This document shows positions 7,572-13,936 of a DNA stretch of 16,107 bases, one piece after another. Source of the DNA: Candidatus Altimarinota bacterium (GTDB taxonomy: Bacteria; Patescibacteriota; Gracilibacteria; UM-FILTER-43-11); NCBI GenBank assembly GCA_029934675.1, contig JAOZLT010000009.1, positions 1 to 16,107 on the forward strand. Direction: 5' to 3'. Position numbers and translations under genes: made by a program. How positions within the stretch are numbered: the first letter of the stretch is position 1; the number at the start of each line of letters is the position of its first letter. The notes beneath the pieces were generated by a model that saw nothing but the letters and a program-made list of their open reading frames with translations, was not told the origin of the DNA and ran no database searches.

Positions 7572-7678
7572 GTTTATCATGTTGTTTATCCGCCCTTCGG
7601 GCCGTTTATCAAGTCGTTTCACACCACATGATAAACCACATGAAAAACCACATGATAAACCACATGATAAACCACATG
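7572..7678 (+). promoter_or_regulatory. ATG-repeat leader element A, upstream of hydA
   Basis: The element fills the gap between the NuoF-like gene and hydA. It has a left arm (7572-7590), a small GC-rich hairpin GCCCTTCGGGC (7592-7602), GTTTATCAAGT, then five ATG codons at exact 12-nt spacing (7628, 7640, 7652, 7664, 7676). The left arm pairs with 7654-7672 over 18 of 19 bases. That stem covers the fourth ATG and ends three bases before the fifth, which is the likely true hydA start. No Shine-Dalgarno site is present. Related copies lie at 12602-12817 and 15396-15525. Confidence 0.7.
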
Positions 7679-9409
7679 AAAAAAGTGAATATTCACATCA
7701 ATGGCAAAAAAATAATATGCGATCAAAAAGAGTCTGTCCTGCAGGCTGCCATACGTAATGATATTGAAATCCCCCACTTCTGTTATCACGAAGATCTTCC
7801 ATTAGGTGTACGCTGTAAAACCTGCCTTGTAGAAACTGATAATGGAATAGTTACAACATCGTGTGATTTAACTGTAAAACCAGGATTGAAAATCAAAACC
7901 GATTCTCCTAAAGTCAAAAAGCTACGTGATGAAAATTTAGAGCTTCTTTTGGCTGACCATAAAAAAACGTGCTCTAAATGCAGTAAGGGTTATTTTTGCA
8001 AAACTGCAAGACTTATGATGAAATTTAAAATATCCGGCACTAAATATCATAAAGATAAAATTGATAAGCCTATACATAAATTTGGTAATGCCATTGAATT
8101 TGACCCGCAAGCTTGTATTTCGTGTAACAAATGCGTGGAGGTGTGTCAGAACATAGGTATCGGTTTTCTACGCCTTGAAGGCAAGGGTTCAAAAACCCAT
8201 GTGGCTTATAACCCTGACCCCAAAGTGGATTGTATTTATTGTGGACAATGTACTGCTCATTGCCCTGTTGGAGCCATAAGAGAACAGAGCCAGATCTCTC
8301 CAGTTGAAAAATTACTTAAAAATAAAAAAGACCACGCCAAAGGTCGGGCAGATAAAATCCTAATTGCTCAAATGGCGCCTTCAGTTAGAGCAAGTATTGG
8401 TGAAGAGTTTGGGCTAAAGCCAGGTAGTAATATGGAGGGGGAAATGGTAACTGCTCTTAGAAGACTTGGTTTTGATTATGTTTTTGATGTAAATATGGGT
8501 GCTGATATTACTACTTATGTGGAAGCTACTGAACTCGCTGAGCGTATAAATGGTCATGGAAAACTACCAATGATAACTTCCTGCTGTCCTGGTTGGGTAA
8601 AATATGCGGAATTTTATCATCCTGAAATCTTACCTAATCTGACGAAAGCACGCTCACCACAAATACATTCGGGTGGAGCGTATAAAACGTGGTGGGCAAA
8701 AAAAGCTGGCGTAAATCCAAAAAAGATTGTCATAGTTTCACTTATGCCATGTACTGCTAAAAAGTATGAATCTAAATTTGAAAAACTGAAAATTAATGGT
8801 ATGTATCCGGTTGACCACGTATTGACTACACGTGAAACTGGAGCACTTCTTAAAAAGCATAATATCGATTTACCAAAACTCAAAAAAGGAAAACTAGATT
8901 CCCCAGGAACATATTCCGGAGCTGCTGCAATTTATGGAGCATCCGGAGGTGTTATGGAATCAGCTCTAAGATCTGCTTACTATTTTGTTACAGGTAAAGA
9001 ATTAAAAAAGGTGGAATTTAAAGCCGTTCGTGGAATGCAGGGGATAAAAGAAGCAACTATAAAATTTGGCAAAAAAGATATCAAAGTAGCCGTAGCTACA
9101 ATGGCTAAAAATTTCCACATATTAATTGAGGAAATTAAAAAACATCCAAAAAAATATCATTATATAGAAATGATGGCTTGTCCTGGTGGATGTATTGGTG
9201 GTGGTGGACAACCTTATCCGAATTCTGAACGCATAATAGCTGAACGCACAAAGGCTTTGTATAAAATTGATGAAAAAATGAAGCTTCGCAAAGCTCATTT
9301 AAACCCACAGGTAATTGATTTTTTTGAAAATTACGTAAAAAAACTGCCAAAAACAAAACAAGATGATCTTCTTCTTACTCGTTATTGGAAGAGGAAGAAA
9401 TTTGAGTAA
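7676..9409 (+). CDS. hydA: [FeFe] hydrogenase catalytic subunit HydA
   Basis: A cytoplasmic iron hydrogenase of 577 residues, close in length to Clostridium CpI, that interconverts H2 with protons and electrons. Cluster ligands run in canonical order: [2Fe-2S] Cys36, 47, 50, 63; His-ligated [4Fe-4S] His95, Cys99, 102, 108; two [4Fe-4S] at Cys147/150/153/157 and Cys186/189/192/196. The H-cluster signatures are TSCCPGW (301-307), MPCTAKK (357-363) and ACPGGCIGGGGQ (501-512), with Cys304, 359, 502 and 506 as ligands and Cys303 as proton relay. By spacing, Glu283 and Glu286 match the CpI proton path. A C-terminal small-subunit-like tail is fused. The ATG at 7676 starts the conserved ferredoxin domain; four earlier in-frame ATGs in leader element A would add MINH/MKNH repeats. 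The partner is the NuoF-like protein. HydEFG maturases are not in the window. Confidence 0.95.
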   Translation: MKKVNIHINGKKIICDQKESVLQAAIRNDIEIPHFCYHEDLPLGVRCKTCLVETDNGIVTTSCDLTVKPGLKIKTDSPKVKKLRDENLELLLADHKKTCSKCSKGYFCKTARLMMKFKISGTKYHKDKIDKPIHKFGNAIEFDPQACISCNKCVEVCQNIGIGFLRLEGKGSKTHVAYNPDPKVDCIYCGQCTAHCPVGAIREQSQISPVEKLLKNKKDHAKGRADKILIAQMAPSVRASIGEEFGLKPGSNMEGEMVTALRRLGFDYVFDVNMGADITTYVEATELAERINGHGKLPMITSCCPGWVKYAEFYHPEILPNLTKARSPQIHSGGAYKTWWAKKAGVNPKKIVIVSLMPCTAKKYESKFEKLKINGMYPVDHVLTTRETGALLKKHNIDLPKLKKGKLDSPGTYSGAAAIYGASGGVMESALRSAYYFVTGKELKKVEFKAVRGMQGIKEATIKFGKKDIKVAVATMAKNFHILIEEIKKHPKKYHYIEMMACPGGCIGGGGQPYPNSERIIAERTKALYKIDEKMKLRKAHLNPQVIDFFENYVKKLPKTKQDDLLLTRYWKRKKFE

Positions 9410-9552
9410 CAAATATCTAAATCACCACTAGATAATTCCTTTGGAAACGTTAAATAAAAACGACACTAAACTGGCTTTAATAAAGCTATATGTTTTAGTT
9501 GTAAGATTTTAAAATTGCGTAAAAATTAATATGAATTATAGTGCGCAAATTC

Positions 9553-9581
9553 TAGATTATTTAAGTAGAGGTGTATATAAT
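9553..9581 (+). promoter_or_regulatory. Putative promoter of purD
   Basis: The 202-base gap 9410-9611 holds a consensus TATAAT at 9576-9581, about 30 bases before the purD ATG. The -35 position (9553-9558, TAGATT) is poor. Two weak AT hairpins (9414-9434 and 9474-9486) lie earlier in the gap and may help end the hydA transcript. Nothing else is evident there. Confidence 0.4.
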
Positions 9582-9611
9582 GTGCTAGCAGTATTTTTAA
9601 CAAAATGAATT

Positions 9612-10913
9612 ATGAAAATTATGTTAGTTGGGAATGGGGCTAGAGAACACGCTATGGCTGAAGCTCTGAAAAAATCCCCTAAATGTGATGAGTTGATTGT
9701 ATACGCAAGTGCAGTAAATCCTGGTATTCGGGATTTAGCATCTATTTATCATGTTGGAAATTTGGGTGATATGCAGGCTATTCAGGCTTTTGCCGATGAA
9801 AATAAGCCTGATTTTGCAGTTATCGGTCCTGAAAACCCATTAGCCGATGGAGTTGTAGATATTCTTGCGCTAATTGGTATTCCGTGCGCATCTCCAACCA
9901 AAATACTTGCTCAAGTCGAAAGCTCAAAATCTTTTACCCGTGAACTTTTGGCAAAACATAATGTGCCTGGCGGGCCTAAGTTTAAGACTTTTACTTCAAC
10001 TGATGGAATGATGGAATTTGCTAATGAGCTTGGAGAGATTGTGATAAAAGCTGATGGACTAAAAGGCGGAAAGGGCGTTCATGTAATGGGTGACCATTTT
10101 GAGACCTTGGAAGACGGAGTAATGATTGCTAAAAGCGCTGTTGAAGAAGATGGTAAGGTTGTAATTGAGGAAAAATTCATAGGTCAGGAATTCAGTTTAA
10201 TGAGTTTTGTGGATGGAGAGAATGTTGTAGATATGCCACCAATCCAGGACCATAAACGTGCATACGAAGGTGATACTGGGCCAAATACTGGTGGCATGGG
10301 GACATATAGCTATCCTAAAAATCTCCCATTCCTAACTCAAAAAGATGTTGATGATGCACATGAGATCACTGTACAAACAGCAAAGGCGGGTAAGGAAGAA
10401 TATGGGGAGTTTAAAGGAATATTATATGGAGGTTTTATTGCAGTAAAAGATGGTGTGAGATTGATTGAATATAATGTGCGTTTCGGTGATCCGGAAGCTA
10501 TGAATGTATTTGTACTTTTGGAAACTGATTTTGTGGATATCTGCCAGGCAATAATTAAGGGAGATCTGAATGAGCTTGATATTAGATTCTCTAAAAAAGC
10601 CACTGTATGCAAATATGCTGTACCTGAGGGTTATCCAACTAGCCCGGTAAAAGGCGAGAGGATTAAAATTGGAGAATTGCCTGAGAGCGTGAAAGTGTTT
10701 TATGCTGCTGTTAATGAAGTAGATGGTGAACTTATTATGACTGGCTCACGTGCGGTTGCGTTTGTGGGTATAGCTGACAGTATCGAAGAAGCTGAACAAC
10801 TTGCACAAAAGGCTGTGGAATCCGTGGAGGGGCCGATCTTTTATAGAAAGGATATAGGTACACAGGAGCTTATTCAGAAGAAAGTGGAAATGATGAAAGA
10901 AATACGGGACTGA
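9612..10913 (+). CDS. purD: Phosphoribosylamine-glycine ligase PurD (GAR synthetase)
   Basis: PurD joins glycine to phosphoribosylamine using ATP, the step after PurF. The protein has 433 residues, about the usual length. The N-terminal domain starts MLVGNGAREHAMAEAL; the ATP-grasp domain shows SKSFTRELLAKHNVPGG, VIKADGLKGGKGVHV, VIEEKFIGQEFSL, DHKRAYEGDTGPNTGGMG and LIEYNVRFGDPEAMN, which carries metal-binding Glu and Asn residues. The final motif reads GDPEAMN, where the common bacterial form is GDPETQ. To my knowledge the AMN form is more typical of archaeal PurD, so lateral origin is possible. The ATG at 9612 has no Shine-Dalgarno site but opens the conserved N-terminus. Its instability-prone substrate is made by PurF, encoded upstream. 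Confidence 0.95.
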   Translation: MKIMLVGNGAREHAMAEALKKSPKCDELIVYASAVNPGIRDLASIYHVGNLGDMQAIQAFADENKPDFAVIGPENPLADGVVDILALIGIPCASPTKILAQVESSKSFTRELLAKHNVPGGPKFKTFTSTDGMMEFANELGEIVIKADGLKGGKGVHVMGDHFETLEDGVMIAKSAVEEDGKVVIEEKFIGQEFSLMSFVDGENVVDMPPIQDHKRAYEGDTGPNTGGMGTYSYPKNLPFLTQKDVDDAHEITVQTAKAGKEEYGEFKGILYGGFIAVKDGVRLIEYNVRFGDPEAMNVFVLLETDFVDICQAIIKGDLNELDIRFSKKATVCKYAVPEGYPTSPVKGERIKIGELPESVKVFYAAVNEVDGELIMTGSRAVAFVGIADSIEEAEQLAQKAVESVEGPIFYRKDIGTQELIQKKVEMMKEIRD

Positions 10914-10918
10914 TTTAA

Positions 10919-11041
10919 TTATCAATTATGAGTTCCACGCCTACTGCGGGACAGGTATGAATTAGAAATTTAATTATGAATTATGAGTTATGAATTATGA
11001 ATCAAAAATGATAAATCAAAAATCACAAATTATGAATTAAT
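10919..11041. repeat. AT-rich ATTATGA repeat region before mtaB, with a 22-nt GC-rich insert
   Basis: Most of the 144-base gap between purD and mtaB consists of variants of AATTATGAATTATGAGTT. Bases 10935-10956 are GC-rich and interrupt the run GAGTT/ATGAATTAGAAATT, which is continuous (19 bases) at 4820-4838. This indicates a clean 22-base insertion. No promoter stands out. Confidence 0.6.
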
Positions 11042-11057
11042 CTTGTAATGCAAATTT

Positions 11058-12326
11058 ATGAAAATCTGTTTAAAAATGACCGGGTGCAAGAATAACCGTT
11101 ACGAATTGGATAAAGTCCAGGAATGGGCGGTTAGGCATGGCATTGAGATTGCTGACGAAAGTGAAGCGGATTTTTCTATAATTAATACATGTACGGTTAC
11201 ACATGTCGCGGATAAGAAATCCAGACAACTTATACGTAAAACTAAGAACAATAATCCAGAACTTAAGACTGTTGTATTTGGCTGTGCAGCAAGAATGCAG
11301 AAAGAGGAATTTGGGAAAATTGAGGAAATTGATTATCTGTTATCGGATTTGAAGGGAGTGATGGTGTTTTTAGAAAAGGAGCGACACAATCACAAACCCA
11401 CCGAAGGCAACATTAGCCAATGTCGCTTCCAGTCGGATGGACATTGTGATAACAGTCGTTCTCGTGCCCTTGTACAAATACAAGATGGTTGTGATAATTA
11501 TTGCTCTTACTGCATCATCGCTGCGGCGCGCGGTAAATCGAAAAACCGACCTGTGAATGACATTATTAATGAGATAAGTGGGCATGTGAAAAACGGATTT
11601 AATGAGGTTGTTCTAACTGGCATTAATATTGGTGCGTATGGATGTAGTGTTACTACGAAACCGGAAGAAAGTAAGTTAACGGAATTACTACAACAGATAT
11701 TGGATGAGACGGATGTTAAGAGGGTTAGATTGAGCTCGATGGGGCCGGAGTACTTCTTCAATGACCAATCCCCAATGACCAATGACCAATTAATTACTGT
11801 GCTCAAAAATCCTCGTATCTGCAGGCATATCCATCTTTCCGTTCAATCTGGATCTGATAGTGTATTGAAACGGATGCGCCGAAACTATACAGTCGCTCAG
11901 ATGAATGAGGTATGTGATGTTCTTCAAAAAGAAATTCCTGGAATAGCAATTACTACTGATATTATAGTTGGATATCCAGAAGAAACTGATAAAGAGTTTT
12001 TGGAAACTGTTGAATTTGTAAAACGCAATAAGCTCGCAAAAGCACATATATTCCCCTACTCTATCAGGAAAAATACGTTAGCTGCTACCCGTCCGCAAAT
12101 ATCCAACTCAATTAAAAAGGAGCGAGCTCATAAGCTTCAGAAAATTGCTGACCAACTGAGAACTGAATTTATTCAAAATCAGATAGGAAAGAAAGTATCG
12201 ACTTTATGGGAATCTAAAAGTAGTGGGTTAACCGATAATTATATTAGGATTACAAATCTACATCACAGACCTTTAATGAGTGTGGATAATATTGTTATTG
12301 AAGGGGTAGAAATTATGGAGCTATAG
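11058..12326 (+). CDS. mtaB: tRNA t6A37 methylthiotransferase MtaB
   Basis: A radical-SAM methylthiotransferase of 422 residues that converts t6A at position 37 of ANN-decoding tRNAs to ms2t6A. The N-terminal UPF0004 domain supplies Cys10, Cys45 and Cys76 for the auxiliary [4Fe-4S] cluster. The radical-SAM motif is GCDNYCSYC with Cys145, Cys149 and Cys152, followed by ARGKSKNRP. Family motifs VVLTGINIGAYG and HLSVQSGSDSVLKRMRRNY are present. I choose MtaB over MiaB and RimO from the N-terminal KMTGCKNNRYE, the MRRNY region and the length. The C-terminal TRAM region is short. Residues around FNDQSPMTNDQL are encoded by a 7-bp DNA repeat and look like an inserted loop. Its substrate base is made by the t6A machinery; tsaD lies at the right edge of the window. 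Confidence 0.9.
   Translation: MKICLKMTGCKNNRYELDKVQEWAVRHGIEIADESEADFSIINTCTVTHVADKKSRQLIRKTKNNNPELKTVVFGCAARMQKEEFGKIEEIDYLLSDLKGVMVFLEKERHNHKPTEGNISQCRFQSDGHCDNSRSRALVQIQDGCDNYCSYCIIAAARGKSKNRPVNDIINEISGHVKNGFNEVVLTGINIGAYGCSVTTKPEESKLTELLQQILDETDVKRVRLSSMGPEYFFNDQSPMTNDQLITVLKNPRICRHIHLSVQSGSDSVLKRMRRNYTVAQMNEVCDVLQKEIPGIAITTDIIVGYPEETDKEFLETVEFVKRNKLAKAHIFPYSIRKNTLAATRPQISNSIKKERAHKLQKIADQLRTEFIQNQIGKKVSTLWESKSSGLTDNYIRITNLHHRPLMSVDNIVIEGVEIMEL
11760..11790 (+). repeat. Heptamer repeat inside mtaB
   Basis: Units AATGACC (11760-11766), AATCCCC, AATGACC and AATGACC, plus a partial AAT, run in tandem with a 7-bp period. They encode NDQSPMTNDQL between GPEYFF and the ITVLKNPRICRHIH segment, where MtaB relatives usually have only a few residues. 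The reading frame is kept. Confidence 0.65.
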
Positions 12327-12344
12327 AATAAATTTAGCTCTTTT
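12318..12344 (+). terminator. Putative intrinsic terminator of mtaB
   Basis: GAGCTA (12318-12323) pairs with TAGCTC (12335-12340), followed by TTTT. The mtaB stop codon is in the 11-nt loop. It lies in the 20-base gap between the convergent mtaB and nfu genes, so it could limit read-through. The stem is short. Confidence 0.4.
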
Positions 12345-12346
12345 AA

Positions 12347-12604
12347 TTAGATTGGTATTACTTTTACACTTTCATCTATTTTTTCCTGTAATACTTGCTC
12401 AATAAAATCCAATGTACCAGCAGATGCCATGGGGCACCCTTGGCATGCACCAAAATATTGTATATAGATTGACCATCCTTCGATATCCATAATTTCTATA
12501 CCTCCTCCGTGAGACCGAAGCATTGGCAGTACATCACTTTCAAGGGCTTTATTTACTAACTCTACTTGTTCGTCAATATCGAGTTTGTTAAAAGGTTTTT
12601 TCAT
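12347..12604 (-). CDS. Nfu-type NifU C-terminal domain protein (Fe-S cluster carrier)
   Basis: An 85-residue single-domain protein matching the NifU C-terminal (Nfu) scaffold, which carries [4Fe-4S] clusters to target enzymes in the cytoplasm. Visible features are the early helix VELVNKALESDVLPMLRSHGG, a GGIEIMDIEG strand, and the cluster-binding motif GACQGCPMASAGTL with Cys54 and Cys57. I place the start at the ATG at 12604 (MKKPFNKLD), because an Nfu domain normally begins there. An open frame continues upstream to an ATG at 12745, but those residues are encoded by leader element B and look non-native. It is downstream of prsW on the same strand and convergent with mtaB. Clients encoded nearby could be HydA, PurF and MtaB; this is inference. 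Confidence 0.88.
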   Translation of the reverse strand: MKKPFNKLDIDEQVELVNKALESDVLPMLRSHGGGIEIMDIEGWSIYIQYFGACQGCPMASAGTLDFIEQVLQEKIDESVKVIPI

Positions 12605-12817
12605 GTGGTTTTTCAAGTGGTTTATCCGCCCTTCGGGCTGTTTATCATGTGGTTTGTCCACCCTTCGCCCTACTTCGCATAAAGCTTCGTACGACTTTGG
12701 GCTGTTTATCATGTGGTTTGTCCACCCTTCCGGGTTGTTTTTCATGTGGTTTCAACTACTTGATAAACAACCCGAGCCGAAAGTTTTCCTTTTGGAAAGA
12801 TCGGATAAACAACATGA
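12602..12817 (-). promoter_or_regulatory. ATG-repeat leader element B, upstream of nfu
   Basis: This fills the gap between prsW and nfu and reads in their direction. It starts with CATGTTGTTTATCCG, has a TTTCCAAAAGGAAA hairpin and GTTTATCAAGTAGTT, then several CCACATGATAAAC or CCACATGAAAAAC units ending at the nfu start ATG (12604). The penultimate unit has TTG in place of ATG (12616). Unlike copies A and C, the units are interrupted by GC-rich segments (such as CCCGAAGGGC), so not all ATGs are in frame. Two GTTTATC-type motifs match those in copies A and C. Confidence 0.6.
12635..12730. repeat. Exact 32-bp direct repeat, 64 bp apart, within leader element B
   Basis: Bases 12635-12666 and 12699-12730 are identical. 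Each includes TTTATCATGTGGTTTGTCCA. The spacer contains a run of TTCG-spaced words (CCCTACTTCGCATAAAGCTT and following) unlike the rest of the element, suggesting a nested insertion or duplication. Confidence 0.8.
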
Positions 12818-12826
12818 GGTTATTGA

Positions 12827-13771
12827 TTAAATCTCACTCATAGGTTTGTCTAGTTTTCCATCTTCCATCTTCTCCTTCTCACTCTGTACATAATTAAGGA
12901 TTTTAACAAAATCTTCTTTAGGCATAATAGTTGTACCAATAATGCCTAACTTGAGATCCACCTCTTTTTTATTAAATAAATAATTCAAAATTATGAATCC
13001 TCCAACGAAATATACCAACATAACAACTATAACAAAAATTCCTATTTGTAATGTAAGTAAGAAGTCGTATAGAGCATGAATAACCATAGCTAGCACCATT
13101 CCAATCACTATCATTTCGTCATGATACATATGCGATTTTTTAAGATGCAAAACTTTTTTAAAAAAGCGGAGTATTGGATGCTTTTTTTTGTTTTGCATGT
13201 ATTGAATTTTTAACATTGTAGAAGAAAAATATGCCATACCATAATAATATCCAAGAATACCAGAGCATAGCATATGGACCATTGTAACTACAGTCACACG
13301 CATTACTGCAAATACAAAAAATTGCCCCATAGCAAGCTGTCCCCAATGCTGGCTAAAATATATAATATTCTCAAAAAAAGCAAAACCTAAAGCACTAATT
13401 ATTGCCATCTCAATTACGTCATCAATCGATTGAAAACGATTATACCCAATAAATTTTATAATCCTGAATTTTCCATACTCCTCTAGTACACCCACTCCTA
13501 AAAAACTCAAAAATAAAGCTAAGACGGGTTTACTACCCATAATTGCAGAAATATTAGCCTTAAAATCTACGGGGTCAACTTTAAAGAAAATCAAGTTAAT
13601 CGTATCCCCCCAATACACTTGATAAACCAAAATCAACTTTGCCATTAACATACCGCCAATAAAAGTCAGAATTACCAACCACTTATTTTCATGATCCTTC
13701 TTTAAAAACAAATAAAGCCATATTATGGCCGGAACAATGGCGATGATGAAGACTATTAGGATCTTTAACAT
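12827..13771 (-). CDS. PrsW family intramembrane metalloprotease
   Basis: A polytopic membrane protein of 314 residues with about seven or eight hydrophobic segments. The family's four signature regions are present: GVLEEYGKF with Glu97, Glu98 and Lys101; FAFFENIIYF with Glu134; MVHMLCSGILGYYYG with His166; and VIHALYDFLL with His232 and Asp236. These residues are the presumed metal and catalytic site. Bacillus subtilis PrsW starts cleavage of an anti-sigma factor; the target here is unknown and no anti-sigma factor gene is in the window. The C-terminal tail after residue 265 is soluble. A TATAAT 24 bases upstream and palindromic element copy 2 separate it from nadB. Its stop codon lies ten bases before leader element B, so it may be co-transcribed with nfu. 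Confidence 0.88.
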   Translation of the reverse strand: MLKILIVFIIAIVPAIIWLYLFLKKDHENKWLVILTFIGGMLMAKLILVYQVYWGDTINLIFFKVDPVDFKANISAIMGSKPVLALFLSFLGVGVLEEYGKFRIIKFIGYNRFQSIDDVIEMAIISALGFAFFENIIYFSQHWGQLAMGQFFVFAVMRVTVVTMVHMLCSGILGYYYGMAYFSSTMLKIQYMQNKKKHPILRFFKKVLHLKKSHMYHDEMIVIGMVLAMVIHALYDFLLTLQIGIFVIVVMLVYFVGGFIILNYLFNKKEVDLKLGIIGTTIMPKEDFVKILNYVQSEKEKMEDGKLDKPMSEI

Positions 13772-13794
13772 TTATTTTACTTATTTCGTTTTAC

Positions 13795-13823
13795 ATTATA
13801 CTGACAAAACTCGAATATCGAAA
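13795..13823 (-). promoter_or_regulatory. Putative promoter of prsW
   Basis: On the minus strand a consensus TATAAT (13800-13795) lies 23 bases before the prsW ATG. The -35 box at 17-base spacing (13823-13818) is TTTCGA, a weak match. The -35 position falls inside the edge of palindromic element copy 2, so the element could contribute to the promoter. Confidence 0.4.
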
Positions 13824-13936
13824 TCCGAAATCCGAAACAAATTCGAAATCCCAATGTTTCAAATCCCAAACATTTCGATTTTAGTATTTTGTATTTAGAA
13901 TTTCCTTTGGATTTCGTTATTCGGATTTCGGATTTT
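13812..13936 (-). repeat. Palindromic interspersed element, copy 2
   Basis: The arms 13821-13836 and 13920-13935 form a perfect 16-bp stem (AAATCCGAAATCCGAA). The sequence aligns with the reverse complement of copy 1 (6399-6525), sharing the outer arms, CCGAAACAAATTC and TTTCCTT(T/C)GGATTTCG. Its right end supplies the stop codon of nadB. As with copy 1, it lies between a gene end and a putative promoter for the next gene on the same strand. Confidence 0.75.

Noticed and set aside
7570..7758. A 62-residue plus-strand open frame overlapping leader element A and the hydA start.
   Set aside because: It is the repeat read in another frame and runs into hydA out of frame; no recognisable product.
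9474..9486. GCTTT-AAT-AAAGC hairpin after hydA as a terminator.
   Set aside because: Only a 5-bp AT-rich stem with no immediate T-run; too weak to list as a terminator.
12605..12745. A 47-residue N-terminal extension of the Nfu protein.
   Set aside because: It is encoded wholly by leader element B, which also precedes unrelated genes; the Nfu domain starts at the ATG at 12604.
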